Counted from the first letter of the stretch, positions 17,500-27,129 are shown. The stretch: 64,000 nt of DNA from Pectinatus haikarae (GCF_030813505.1 NZ_JAUSUE010000010.1); one strand, 5' to 3'. The notes: generated by a model from the letters alone, not told the origin. Translations and numbers: made by a program.

Positions 17500-19862
17500 G
17501 ATACGGTCAGCATCCTCTTTATATGCTCAACCTGCTTCTACTGTGTCTGTCCGCGGGTATCTTGCTGGACGATGCACTGCGTTTTCCTCCGCTGCCGTTT
17601 ATTATAGCCGCCGTTCTGCTTTTGCCGTCAATCCTCTATGCCGCTTTCCAAAAGTCTAAGTATACTTTTTTGCTTTTGGGACTGCTGTTCCTGTCCGTAG
17701 GATACTGCCGCTATTCTTTCTTCACTGCCGTACCGCCGGACAATATCATTCATTCGGCTGGTCAGACTAAAAGTGTTACCGGTATTCTCCAGGATCAGCC
17801 TGTAATCCTGAAAAACAGTGACGGATTGACACATATACGTTACGAGCTTTCCGCCTTATCGGCAAAAGGAATGCCTGTCAGCGGAGGCTATTATCTTTAT
17901 ACCCGCCAGAAGAATCCCATCAATGCCCAGGCAGGCGACAAGATAACTGCTTCCGGCAAGATACACAAGATCAGCTCATATAAAAATCCCGGACGCATAA
18001 ATAATACTCTGCAGGCGAACCTCAATGGTATATACGCATATGTAGCCGCGGGAAAAAATCCCGTCTCAGTGGAACCGCAGCCGGATTCCATGCGCCTGCT
18101 CAAAAAAATAGGGCAATTGCGCTTTTCAATAAAAGCCGCAATGGAACAGGTAATGCCCGCAGCGGATGCCGCTGCTGTTTTTGCCATGCTTTTCGGCGGA
18201 TACAACGGTATTGATCCGGATCTGCTCGACGCTTTTACGGTAACCGGAATAGTTCATATATTATCCGTCTCGGGCTCGCATATCACGCTTCTTGCCGGTA
18301 CTATCATTTCCATAGGCCGGTTTTTCCGCCTGCGCCGCAAGTATACCGTTCTTCTTTTAATGATATGCATAGGCAGTTATGCTGTGTTTTGCGGCTTGGT
18401 CCCGCCGGTCATCCGTGCGGCAGCAATGGGTATCCTTTCCTATATGGCATTTGCTCTGGGCAGAGAAAGCCAGTCACGTTACCTGCTTTCCCTCATCGGT
18501 ATTTTCATGCTCATCATATCACCTGGGCTGCTCCTTAATATCAGTTTCCAACTATCCTTTGCCGCCACGGCCGGTTTATTATATACATCCTCCTTCTTTC
18601 AAAAAAGGCTGGCCTTTCTGCCCCGTTTTTTTGCGGTTTCTCTTTCCATAACCTTGGGCGCACAGTTTTTTTGTCTGCCGTTTCTGTCATGGTATTTTCA
18701 CAGCATTTCTTTGAGCTCATTAATCGCTAATATATTTGCTGTTCCTCTTGTAGACATGATCATCGTGGCCGCTTTGTCAGCAGTTTTCCTCAATCTGCTG
18801 CTTCCTTTCTTTGCCTCTATTATCTTTGTTCTGTGCAGCCTGCTTTTAGGTCTCGTTCATGAAATAACACGCCTTTTGGCCCAATTGCCCGGCAGTATGC
18901 TTTATCTTCCCTACCTTACTATCTCCGGCAGTATCTTCTATTATATCTGCTGGTTTATCATCTTAAATGACCGATTGTACAAATTATGCAGAGAATACTT
19001 CATACGGCACCATACTGTTTATACTGTATTTTTGTGCCTTTTTTTAACAGCGCTGCTTTATAGTAATTTCAGGGAACACGATTTATCAGTTCATTTTATT
19101 GATGTTGGGCAAGGAGATGCCGCCTTGATCATCACCCCGCATGGCAGGGCGGTGATGATCGACACCGGCGGTATCCGTGACAGTGATTACGATGTAGGTA
19201 AAAATGTTGACGTGCCTTATCTCTATCACTATGGCATAACCCGTCTTGATGGTATATTTTTAAGCCATGCACATGCCGACCATGCAGGCGGACTGTACGG
19301 AATTGCCAAACAGATGCCCGTTTCCAAAATATTTATCGGGCATGAGAAAAACAGCGAATATGCCAGTGTATGGCATATTTCTCCTCAAAGCGATATAATG
19401 AATAAAACAGTCGTAATGAATGAAAACCAGACCTTCACTCTGGATGGCGTGAAGTTCATTGTTTTGTATGCACCTCCTGCCGCCAATACCGACGATACCA
19501 ATGAAACTTCTGTCATCATAAAAGTTCTATATAAAAATTTCAACGTATTATTTACCGGTGATCTGCCCGCCCAAAGAGAAACCGAACTATTAAAAAAAGC
19601 GGGCAGAGATATCAATTGTACCGTACTCAAAGTAGCTCACCACGGCTCAAAGACATCTTCTTCCGAGGAATTTCTGGCAGCAGCACGGCCACGCTGGGCA
19701 GTGATCTCGGTAGGTGCTGAAAACAGCTATGGTCATCCGGACAAGAATGTGCTCGACCGGCTCAGCAATGTAAAGGCCTCAGTATTCAGAACCGATCAAA
19801 ACGGCGCTGTCGTCTTTTACACTGACGGTACAAAATGCACAATAAAGCCATACATCGAATAG
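17496..19862 (+). CDS. comEC: ComEC/Rec2 DNA internalisation channel
   Basis: A 788-residue polytopic protein with the three usual parts: an N-terminal OB-like DUF4131 region (about 30-190), the Competence membrane domain (about 215-490, with the VTGIVHILSVSGSHITLLAG motif) and a C-terminal metallo-beta-lactamase-like domain (about 520-780: HFIDVGQGDAALI, HAHADHAGG, VAHHGSKTSS). It carries single-stranded DNA across the inner membrane, and the metallo domain may degrade the other strand. Translationally coupled to comEA and followed closely by holA, a common Firmicute arrangement. Confidence 0.95.
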   Translation: MRYGQHPLYMLNLLLLCLSAGILLDDALRFPPLPFIIAAVLLLPSILYAAFQKSKYTFLLLGLLFLSVGYCRYSFFTAVPPDNIIHSAGQTKSVTGILQDQPVILKNSDGLTHIRYELSALSAKGMPVSGGYYLYTRQKNPINAQAGDKITASGKIHKISSYKNPGRINNTLQANLNGIYAYVAAGKNPVSVEPQPDSMRLLKKIGQLRFSIKAAMEQVMPAADAAAVFAMLFGGYNGIDPDLLDAFTVTGIVHILSVSGSHITLLAGTIISIGRFFRLRRKYTVLLLMICIGSYAVFCGLVPPVIRAAAMGILSYMAFALGRESQSRYLLSLIGIFMLIISPGLLLNISFQLSFAATAGLLYTSSFFQKRLAFLPRFFAVSLSITLGAQFFCLPFLSWYFHSISLSSLIANIFAVPLVDMIIVAALSAVFLNLLLPFFASIIFVLCSLLLGLVHEITRLLAQLPGSMLYLPYLTISGSIFYYICWFIILNDRLYKLCREYFIRHHTVYTVFLCLFLTALLYSNFREHDLSVHFIDVGQGDAALIITPHGRAVMIDTGGIRDSDYDVGKNVDVPYLYHYGITRLDGIFLSHAHADHAGGLYGIAKQMPVSKIFIGHEKNSEYASVWHISPQSDIMNKTVVMNENQTFTLDGVKFIVLYAPPAANTDDTNETSVIIKVLYKNFNVLFTGDLPAQRETELLKKAGRDINCTVLKVAHHGSKTSSSEEFLAAARPRWAVISVGAENSYGHPDKNVLDRLSNVKASVFRTDQNGAVVFYTDGTKCTIKPYIE

Positions 19863-19876
19863 GGGGAATATTTTTC

Positions 19877-20887
19877 TTGCAATACGGTGAAGCAATGATG
19901 TCACTGCGAAAAAATGAATTAAAGAAACTCTATCTCATCGCCGGTGAAGAAAAATATCTCGCGGAAAAATTTTTAAATGCTTTAAAGGCAAAACTTTTAC
20001 CGGAGGCTAAGCAGAATAATATAACAAAATTGGACGATACTGCTTCCGTGAACGACATAATTGAAGCTTGTTCGACTATGCCTTTTTTCTGCGATAAAAA
20101 TATTATCCATGTACACAGCAGTCTTTTCCGGGAAAAAAAAGGAAAAACCGCGGAAAAACGCGAGCTGTTATTTATTGATCTGCTGGCAAATATACCTGAA
20201 TTTACAGTTCTCATACTGGAAACAGATGAAAAACCGGATAAAAGACGCAAGCTGTATAAAACAATCGAAAAATACGGCCTGGTATTCGAAGCGGAACCTG
20301 TGAGAGCTTATAATATCGGTGAATGGCTTAAGACAAAATTCAAAGAGATAGGAAAAACACCGGATACGGAGGCGTATGAATATCTTTTGGCAACGATAAA
20401 CGTCATGCAGAAAGTATCTCTGGGCTTTCTTGATAAAGAGCTTGACAAGCTGGCTCTATTCACTGAAAGACGGGATATAAGAAAACATGATCTCATCGAT
20501 ATATTATCCGGTCTTCCTGAAATCTCTGCCTTTGCTCTGGCCGAAGCAGCGGGCAGCAGAGATCTCAAAAAAGCCTTAGCTCTTTTAGATAAACAGCTAA
20601 GCAGCGGCGTTCCGCGCATCAGCATTCTTATCATTCTTATCCGCCACATCCATCAGCTCTGGAAAATAAATTTCTATCTGACGCAAGGCGCAGACAGCCG
20701 GATAATCGGGCAAAAACTTGGGCTGGTCCCCTTCATAGCTGAAAAACTTATCGTCCAGGCAAAACATTTTGAACTGCACACGCTGCGGGAGACGGTCTCC
20801 GCTCTCGCCGATGCCGATTATAAACTCAAAACAGGTCAGAATACTCCTGTCCTTTTTGAAGACATTTTGATACGGCTGTGCCGATAG
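19877..20887 (+). CDS. holA: DNA polymerase III delta subunit
   Basis: A 336-residue clamp-loader subunit that opens the beta clamp. The N-terminal LKKLYLIAGEEKYLAEKFL and the central AYNIGEWLKTKFKEIG segment match the HolA family. TTG at 19877 is chosen because agggggaat lies 10 nt upstream; a longer frame from 19835 would overlap comEC and adds no conserved sequence; ATG codons at 19895 and 19898 are alternatives. Placement directly after comEC is typical of Firmicutes. Confidence 0.9.
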   Translation: MQYGEAMMSLRKNELKKLYLIAGEEKYLAEKFLNALKAKLLPEAKQNNITKLDDTASVNDIIEACSTMPFFCDKNIIHVHSSLFREKKGKTAEKRELLFIDLLANIPEFTVLILETDEKPDKRRKLYKTIEKYGLVFEAEPVRAYNIGEWLKTKFKEIGKTPDTEAYEYLLATINVMQKVSLGFLDKELDKLALFTERRDIRKHDLIDILSGLPEISAFALAEAAGSRDLKKALALLDKQLSSGVPRISILIILIRHIHQLWKINFYLTQGADSRIIGQKLGLVPFIAEKLIVQAKHFELHTLRETVSALADADYKLKTGQNTPVLFEDILIRLCR

Positions 20888-21044
20888 CAGCACAGCACTG
20901 TATATTCTGACGGAGATAAATCCATATCCGGACCAGTCCCTATTTATATATTTTCTCATTATATACTTTGTAGTATAATTTATGGTATATAAAGTTCTGC
21001 ATATGTTCAGTTATTTTTAGCAAACTTCAGAGGAGCAATAGATT

Positions 21045-22130
21045 TTGGACATTACCCTAGATACAATAGAAGATAAAATACACAGCGGCCAACGCCTTTC
21101 AAAGGAAGACGGACTGGCTCTTTATTCATCAAACGACCTTGCCAGAATAGGACAGCTGGCAGATTCCGTAAGGAAAAAAATAAGCGGTGATTATGTATAT
21201 TATAATGTAAATCTGCACGTAAATCTTACTAATATATGCATTGGTCAGTGCAAGTTCTGCGCATTCGGCTGTAAAAGCAGCAGTGATAAAGCTTATGAGC
21301 TCACAAAACAATCTGTTCTCAGCAGGATAGCAAAAGCCGCCGAAGATCCTGATATGAAAAATCTGCATATCGTAAGCGGGCTGCACCCCGACTGGCCTTA
21401 TGAATACTATCTTGATATTATAAAAACCATTAAGGCAAATTTCCCCTTGCTTCATTTGAAGGGGTTTACCGGTGTCGAAATAATGCATTTTGTAAAGATA
21501 AGCGGAAAATCAATAGAAACCGTTCTGCGGGAGCTGATCGCCGCCGGACTTGAGGCCATGCCCGGCGGTGGTGCGGAAATACTTGATGACAGCATCCGCC
21601 AGATACTCTGCCCCAACAAAGCTACCAGCACCGAATGGCTTGAGGTCGCCCGTACTGCCCACAGACTCGGTATAACCACAAATGCCAGCATGCTGTATGG
21701 TCATATAGAAACCAAGGAGCAGAGAATAAATCATCTTCTGACACTTCGTGCTCTGCAAGACGAAACAGGCGGTCTCCAGACCTTTATCTGCTTTCCCTTT
21801 CAGCCCAAGAACACAGCGCTGGAGGATTCCATCACTCGGACAAGTGTATGGGATGACCTGAAAACAATGGCTATAAGCCGACTGATGCTGGATAATATCC
21901 ACAATATCAAAGCCTACTGGGTCATGCTGACCCTGCCTGTCGCTATGCTGGCTCTGGGCTTCGGTGCCAATGATATAGACGGCACTGTCGGCGGTGAAAA
22001 AATAATGCACGCAGCCGGTGTCAGTTCGCAAAAAGCTCTTTCCAAAAACATTCTTATTGATGCGATAAGAGAAGCCGGCAGAATACCGGCAGAATGCGAC
22101 TGTAACTCCAAAATCATTCGGACATTTTAA
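21045..22130 (+). CDS. mqnE: Radical SAM aminofutalosine synthase-like protein (MqnE), copy 1
   Basis: A 361-residue radical SAM enzyme of the MqnE/MqnC/CofH family. The cluster-binding cysteines C65, C69 and C72 lie in CIGQCKFC. HIVSGLHPD, PGGGAEILDDSIRQ, SMLYGHIET and LQDETGGLQTF match MqnE, which joins SAM-derived adenosyl to the enolpyruvyl-benzoate precursor in the futalosine menaquinone pathway. Start is TTG at 21045 after aggagc. First of three tandem radical SAM genes, 18 bp before a paralogue. mqnA and mqnD are not in the window. Family is secure; exact step rests on similarity to MqnE signatures. Confidence 0.85.
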   Translation: MDITLDTIEDKIHSGQRLSKEDGLALYSSNDLARIGQLADSVRKKISGDYVYYNVNLHVNLTNICIGQCKFCAFGCKSSSDKAYELTKQSVLSRIAKAAEDPDMKNLHIVSGLHPDWPYEYYLDIIKTIKANFPLLHLKGFTGVEIMHFVKISGKSIETVLRELIAAGLEAMPGGGAEILDDSIRQILCPNKATSTEWLEVARTAHRLGITTNASMLYGHIETKEQRINHLLTLRALQDETGGLQTFICFPFQPKNTALEDSITRTSVWDDLKTMAISRLMLDNIHNIKAYWVMLTLPVAMLALGFGANDIDGTVGGEKIMHAAGVSSQKALSKNILIDAIREAGRIPAECDCNSKIIRTF

Positions 22131-22148
22131 GATAAACGAGGTTTTATT

Positions 22149-23249
22149 ATGGATGAACTAACTAGAGCCCGCCAAAAAGCCTGCGCCGGTTCACGCTTAT
22201 CATTTGATGAGGCACTGCTTCTTTACCGGAAAGCGTCTCTTCTTGAGCTTGGACAATGGGCAAGAGCCGCAAAGGAACGGCACAGCGGTAAAAATGTCTA
22301 TTACAACATCAACCGCCACATAAATCTGAGCAACACCTGCACAGCCTTGTGTCCGCTCTGTGCTTTTTCCGCAAAGCAAGGCGACGCCCGCGGCTATATC
22401 CTTTCTCCTGAAAAAGTCGCAGAAATGATCAGCAGAGCCATGCAGGAAACCCCCGGTCTCACTGAGATACATATAGTAAGCTCCCTGTGCCCTGATACGA
22501 ACTTTTCCTATTATACAGATATTCTGCATACCGTCAGAAAGCTATTGCCGCATGTCCATATTCAAGCATTTACGCCTGCGGAGATAATTTATTTCACAAA
22601 AATAAGCGGTCTTTCTATCAAAGAAGTATTGCAGCACCTGAAGGATGCAGGGTTATCCTCTCTTCCGGGCGGCGGTGCGGAAATCCTTGATGACAGTGTC
22701 AGACAGATCATATGTCCTGACAAAGCGTCTTCAGCTGAGTGGATAGAGACCATGAAAACAGCCCATTCCATGGGCATTCCCACTAACAGCTCAATTCTTT
22801 ACGGCCACATCGAAACCACAGAGCAACGTTTGGCCCATTTATTCAAGCTGCGTGCCATACAGGATGAAACCGGCGGCTTTGGCGCTTTTGTCTCCTTTCC
22901 TTTTTATCCGCAGAATACCAAGCTTGCCGAATTATATACGATAAAACCTCTGACCGCTTGGGAAAATCTCAAATTTATTGCCCTGTCGCGTCTTGTTCTT
23001 GATAATATTGATCATATCAAGGCTTTCTGGATAATGCTCAGTGAAGAGATAGCCCAGCTTTCTCTGGCATTCGGTGCTGATGATCTCGACGGAACAGTGG
23101 GAGAAGAGAAAATAATCCATGCGGCAGGTGCCAAAAGCGGCAGTATCATGACAAGGAAAAAATTGAATGATATGATCGTCCAAGCCGGTTACATTCCGGC
23201 AGAACGCGATTCCTTATATAATATTATCAAACAGGCGGTTCCGAGCTGA
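22149..23249 (+). CDS. Radical SAM MqnE-like protein, copy 2
   Basis: A 366-residue paralogue of the preceding gene. Cluster cysteines C64, C68 and C71 are in CTALCPLC. It keeps NINRHINLSN, LPGGGAEILDDSVRQ, LYGHIETTEQR and DETGGFGAF, but where MqnE reads HIVGGLHPD this protein reads HIVSSLCPD, replacing the conserved glycine and histidine. It may be a second aminofutalosine synthase or act on a different enolpyruvyl or phenolic substrate. GAGG precedes the ATG. It sits between mqnE and an mqnC-like gene in one operon. Confidence 0.8.
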   Translation: MDELTRARQKACAGSRLSFDEALLLYRKASLLELGQWARAAKERHSGKNVYYNINRHINLSNTCTALCPLCAFSAKQGDARGYILSPEKVAEMISRAMQETPGLTEIHIVSSLCPDTNFSYYTDILHTVRKLLPHVHIQAFTPAEIIYFTKISGLSIKEVLQHLKDAGLSSLPGGGAEILDDSVRQIICPDKASSAEWIETMKTAHSMGIPTNSSILYGHIETTEQRLAHLFKLRAIQDETGGFGAFVSFPFYPQNTKLAELYTIKPLTAWENLKFIALSRLVLDNIDHIKAFWIMLSEEIAQLSLAFGADDLDGTVGEEKIIHAAGAKSGSIMTRKKLNDMIVQAGYIPAERDSLYNIIKQAVPS

Positions 23250-23291
23250 ATACCCTCTGTCTGCAACATTAATTACACACAGGAGAAATAA

Positions 23292-24323
23292 ATGGAACGA
23301 TTGACTGATGAAAGGGCTGTATCCCTTCTCCACAATGAAGATATACTGACACTCGGGCAGCAGGCGGATCAAGTCCGCCGGCAGATGCATCCCGGCAATA
23401 CCGTAACCTTTATCATTGACCGAAACATAAATTACACCAATATATGCATAAATGAATGCAATTTTTGCGCCTTTTACCGTCGTCCTGGAGAAAAAGGCGC
23501 GTATTTGCTATCTATTGATGCCATTCTGCAAAAGGTGCGGGAAACCGTCGATGCCGGCGGTACACAGATAATGCTGCAAGGCGGCCTGCATCCCGACGCA
23601 GGCTTCGAATACTACATTGATATGCTGACTGCCATCAAAAAAAACTATGATATCACCATTCATTCGTTCACTGCCACAGAAATACTTCATTTCAGCAAAA
23701 TCACCGGCTATTCTGTCACCGAAGTATTAAAACGCCTGCAGGCTGCCGGTCTGTCTTCGCTGCCCGGCGGCGGCGCGGAAATCCTCGCTGACAGAGTCAG
23801 GAAAATTGTCAGCCCAAAAAAAATCATGACGGATGAGTGGCTGAATATAATGCGCTGTGCCCATGGCATAGGCATGAAGACGACTGCTACTATGGTGCTC
23901 GGTCTCGGTGAAACCATAGATGAACGCGTTGAGCATATGCGTAAAATACGCACCCTGCAAGATGAAACAGGCGGTTTTCGTGCTTTTATCATATGGACTT
24001 TTCAGCCCGGTCACACGAAGCTCGGCGGAGAAAAACTATCCTCCTGGGAATACTTGAAAACCTTGGCTACGGCACGCCTTTATTTTGATAATATAAGCCA
24101 TATGCAAGGTTCATGGGTCACTCAGGGTAAAAACATCGGTCAGCTGACTCTGACTTTCGGTGCCGATGATCTCGGCAGTGTCATGCTCGAAGAAAATGTC
24201 GTACGTGCTGCGGGGACGTCACATCATATGTCTGTGAATACCATGGCAGACATCATAAAAAAAACAGGCAGCATTCCCGCACAGCGTGATACTGCTTATA
24301 ATATAATACGTTACTGCAAATAA
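23292..24323 (+). CDS. mqnC: Radical SAM cyclic dehypoxanthine futalosine synthase-like (MqnC)
   Basis: A 343-residue radical SAM protein with cluster cysteines C52, C56 and C59 (CINECNFC). FIIDRNINYTNICI, the CAFYR segment, IMLQGGLHPD, PGGGAEILADRVR and ATMVLGLGET match MqnC, which cyclises dehypoxanthine futalosine on the way to menaquinone. The conserved MMYGHVET motif reads MVLGLGET, a notable change. aggagaaata precedes the ATG. Third of the tandem radical SAM genes and 31 bp before the nucleoside-phosphorylase-like gene, consistent with one pathway. Confidence 0.85.
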   Translation: MERLTDERAVSLLHNEDILTLGQQADQVRRQMHPGNTVTFIIDRNINYTNICINECNFCAFYRRPGEKGAYLLSIDAILQKVRETVDAGGTQIMLQGGLHPDAGFEYYIDMLTAIKKNYDITIHSFTATEILHFSKITGYSVTEVLKRLQAAGLSSLPGGGAEILADRVRKIVSPKKIMTDEWLNIMRCAHGIGMKTTATMVLGLGETIDERVEHMRKIRTLQDETGGFRAFIIWTFQPGHTKLGGEKLSSWEYLKTLATARLYFDNISHMQGSWVTQGKNIGQLTLTFGADDLGSVMLEENVVRAAGTSHHMSVNTMADIIKKTGSIPAQRDTAYNIIRYCK

Positions 24324-24354
24324 TTACATTTATATTTGATCGGAGGCAATATAT

Positions 24355-25188
24355 TTGACTGAACAAAATATTCCAAAAGCAGAATTTGCCGTGATAGGCG
24401 GCTCCGGCACCTTATCCAGCAATTTCCCCGCCAACGCGGGCGACAGCGATGTAAAAGTTCTTGCTGATCATCTTATTTTTGAAACACCTTACGGTAAAAC
24501 GACTGAGCTTCGTCTTTTCGAAGTTGCCGGTAAAAAAGTGCTGACCTGTAAAATGCATGGCTGGAGAAGCGGAGTCAGCCGCTCGGATGCTTCAAGACAG
24601 CTTTTTTGGACGTTCCGCGAAGCCGGTGTCAAAAGGATCATATCAGAAGGCGGTGTGGGGACTGTCAATAAACTGCTGGATACGCGCGACTTTCTCATAC
24701 CGGATGATTACCTTGATCTTTCCGTGCGAAAAGATGTGGGCCTTGAAGGAAAATATTTATTGGTCATGCGTGATCCGCTTTGTCCCCAGATGCGCAAAGT
24801 ACTTATCGAAACAACAAAAAAACTTTTTGAAGGCAGAGTTTTTACCCGTGGTATTTATGCAAACACAGACGGACGACATTTCGAAAGCCCCGCTGAAATA
24901 GCCATGATGAACGGTCATGCAGATATTGTAGGCCAGAGCATCTGCCCTGAAGTATACCTTGCGCGCGAAATAGGTGCCTGCTATGCCGGTCTTTACTATG
25001 TGGTAAATTACGGCGAAGGCATAAGGAAATCATGGTCCCATGAAGAATTGGAAGATATTTTTTATGATGATGCGCCGATGATAGGAAACATCATTCTGCA
25101 TACAATTCGCACTCTTCCCTCCGACAAAAACTGCGAATGCCTTTCCTTGCGCAAAGAAACTTTGTTAAAAGGCATTTATGATGATTAG
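24355..25188 (+). CDS. MTA/purine nucleoside phosphorylase-family protein, candidate aminofutalosine-cleaving enzyme
   Basis: A 277-residue protein of the 5'-methylthioadenosine/inosine phosphorylase (PNP/MTAP trimeric) family. Marks are the N-terminal VIGGSGT phosphate loop, ESPAEIAMMNGHADIVGQS and PEVYLAREIGACYAGLYYVVNY. Such enzymes cleave the N-glycosidic bond of adenosine analogues using phosphate. Located directly after two mqnE-like genes and an mqnC-like gene, it is a natural candidate to remove the base from aminodeoxyfutalosine, the step done elsewhere by MqnB or MTA nucleosidase. A role in MTA salvage is the alternative. TTG start at 24355 after cggagg. Confidence 0.8.
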   Translation: MTEQNIPKAEFAVIGGSGTLSSNFPANAGDSDVKVLADHLIFETPYGKTTELRLFEVAGKKVLTCKMHGWRSGVSRSDASRQLFWTFREAGVKRIISEGGVGTVNKLLDTRDFLIPDDYLDLSVRKDVGLEGKYLLVMRDPLCPQMRKVLIETTKKLFEGRVFTRGIYANTDGRHFESPAEIAMMNGHADIVGQSICPEVYLAREIGACYAGLYYVVNYGEGIRKSWSHEELEDIFYDDAPMIGNIILHTIRTLPSDKNCECLSLRKETLLKGIYDD

Positions 25189-26029
25189 CACGATCTCGTC
25201 CGGAAGTGATATCCTGTTGTCCTGCCGCAAAATACCTCTGATTTTTCTATTGACAGCCATTTTCACTGCTCTTTTACCTGCGCTGTCATATGCTGCTAAC
25301 GGAACAGCCGCAGTCCTGCCTTTCACGGATGACTCCGGCAAACGTCTCGGCACAGCGGCAGGTGATATATTTACTGCCCGGCTTACCGATGAAGCCGTCT
25401 TTACCCTTATCAGTAATCCCCAGCTATCCGCACTGACTCCCAAAAATAATTACGGCAGCTCTGGCGATCTGAAGACAGCGCTTGAAACAGGGCGCATGCT
25501 CAATGTTGATTATCTGATAATCGGGCATATAGATTCTGCCTCCATGGAAAAAAATTCTGTTATCTTTGCCAGCCAGTATGAAGCCACGGTCAGGCTGAAT
25601 ATAAGGATCATAAGCTGTTTCACAGGTGAAACTGTTTATTCATCCAATGCCGAAGGAACAGATCAAAATATCAAAATAAAAGGCTTCGGCGGCAAGGCCG
25701 ATTATACAAATGCTCTGGAAGATGCTGCCGATAAAATAATGCATCAATTAAATCGAAATTATCCGGTATATGCCAAAATAGCTGCTGTAAATGGTGAAGA
25801 ACTCTATATTAATGCGGGCAGCCAATCCGGCATAAAATCCGGTGATATTTTTACAATATACGAAACGGGCGCGGCTGTCATTGACCCTGATACAGGTAAA
25901 ATGCTCACATATCAGAAAAAGAAAATAGGCACATTAAAAATTATCCGCGTAGAGAGCCATGCTTCTGTCGGGCAGCTGCAGAATAAAGCCAGCCCGCAAA
26001 TAGGTCAGACCGTTATCAAAGAGGGCTGA
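25178..26029 (+). CDS. Secreted CsgG/LpoB-like protein
   Basis: A 283-residue exported protein. The signal peptide has a hydrophobic core at about 20-40 and a likely cleavage after LSYA. The following GTAAVLPFTDDSG and the NVDYLIIGHIDSAS segment match the CsgG/LpoB nucleoside-like fold, and the C-terminal part (EELYINAGSQSGIKSGD, then KKKIGTLKI) resembles the FlgT C-terminal domain. Such proteins act in the periplasm or outer membrane, for example as penicillin-binding-protein activators or secretion factors, consistent with a diderm cell. It overlaps the upstream phosphorylase gene by 11 bp. Specific role unknown. Confidence 0.75.
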   Translation: MMISTISSGSDILLSCRKIPLIFLLTAIFTALLPALSYAANGTAAVLPFTDDSGKRLGTAAGDIFTARLTDEAVFTLISNPQLSALTPKNNYGSSGDLKTALETGRMLNVDYLIIGHIDSASMEKNSVIFASQYEATVRLNIRIISCFTGETVYSSNAEGTDQNIKIKGFGGKADYTNALEDAADKIMHQLNRNYPVYAKIAAVNGEELYINAGSQSGIKSGDIFTIYETGAAVIDPDTGKMLTYQKKKIGTLKIIRVESHASVGQLQNKASPQIGQTVIKEG

Positions 26030-26054
26030 TGCTTTATCGGTGCCCTATGCCTAT

Positions 26055-26083
26055 TTGTCGTACAGGTATTTTTGTGCTATACT
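26055..26083 (+). promoter_or_regulatory. Promoter of the M23 peptidase gene
   Basis: TTGTCG (26055-26060) and TATACT (26078-26083) separated by 17 bp; predicted start near 26090, giving a leader of about 50 nt before the ATG at 26140. Confidence 0.65.
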
Positions 26084-26139
26084 TATGAACGTTCTTGTTG
26101 ACACTGTGATGAAACGTATTGATGCATGGAGGATTTTTA

Positions 26140-27063
26140 ATGCCAAGCGAAAAACAATGCCGTGAATATACGATCAAGCTTATCCCCAGTGATGGTGGTA
26201 CAGTGCGCAATATTCACCTGACATCCCGACTTTTCAAATACGCAATAGCTTCTCTTATAGCCGGGGGACTTTTACTTATAGCGGTATTCTGCTTTGCCGG
26301 CTACTCTTTTTTTGCCAACAAAGTCGATAAACAAACTATTGAAGATCTGCAGAACGCCAACACCATTCAGCAGGAAAAGCTGACTGAGCTGGCACAAAAG
26401 GCCACACAGCTGCAGAGTGATCTTGATAAACTCAACGCTACCGAAAAAGAATTGAAATCTATTTCCAATATCGATGTCCCGACTACTGACGATTCGTCAG
26501 CAAGCCAAAATGTCAATACCGACGGAGGACAGGGCGGACCTGTCATCGCGCCGGATGTTCAAAATCTTTCCGAAGTGCTGGCAAATTTGGAAAAACGTGT
26601 TGCCATTCATCAGGAAAATATGGAAAATCTGCGGCAGGCTCTTATTACGCAGCGCAAGCAGCAGGATCTTATGGCAGAAAAATCCATAACCACGCCAATG
26701 GGAATGCCTACCGGCGGTTCCATAAGCTCACCATACGGATTCAGATGGAACGGTACGGATTTTCATCCTGGTATCGATATCGCCAATGATTACGGCGCTC
26801 CTATCAGAGCCACAGCAGACGGTGTAATCACCACTGCCGGTTGGAACTCAGGCGGTTATGGCAATATGGTCGATATAGATCACGGCAACGGTATAATCAC
26901 CCGCTACGGCCATGCATCCAGTGTAGTCGTGTCAGTCGGCCAGCATGTCAAGCGCGGACAAATAATTGCTTATGTCGGCAGCACCGGGTTCAGCACGGGG
27001 CCGCATGTACACTACGAAGTGCGTGTAAACAACAGACCGGTCGATCCATCCAGTTATCTTTAA
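26140..27063 (+). CDS. Membrane-anchored M23-family peptidase (LytM/EnvC-like)
   Basis: A 307-residue protein with one N-terminal transmembrane helix (about 34-58), a coiled-coil region (about 65-185, rich in Q, L, K and E) and a C-terminal M23 domain. Zinc ligands are visible in HPGIDIAND and GPHVHYEVR, so the peptidase looks active, unlike EnvC-type activators. It would cut peptide cross-links in peptidoglycan. GGAGGA lies 6 nt before ATG 26140; an in-frame TTG at 26119 precedes this site and is rejected. Monocistronic, with its own promoter and terminator. Confidence 0.92.
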   Translation: MPSEKQCREYTIKLIPSDGGTVRNIHLTSRLFKYAIASLIAGGLLLIAVFCFAGYSFFANKVDKQTIEDLQNANTIQQEKLTELAQKATQLQSDLDKLNATEKELKSISNIDVPTTDDSSASQNVNTDGGQGGPVIAPDVQNLSEVLANLEKRVAIHQENMENLRQALITQRKQQDLMAEKSITTPMGMPTGGSISSPYGFRWNGTDFHPGIDIANDYGAPIRATADGVITTAGWNSGGYGNMVDIDHGNGIITRYGHASSVVVSVGQHVKRGQIIAYVGSTGFSTGPHVHYEVRVNNRPVDPSSYL

Positions 27064-27129
27064 AATACAGACCGCACCAAAAAATTAAAAATGTTGCAAT
27101 GATCAAATTCATTGTTTAAACGGTATTCA

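Noticed and set aside
21510..22031. Minus-strand 173-codon open frame
   Set aside because: Shadow of the MqnE-like gene; no ribosome site or family match.
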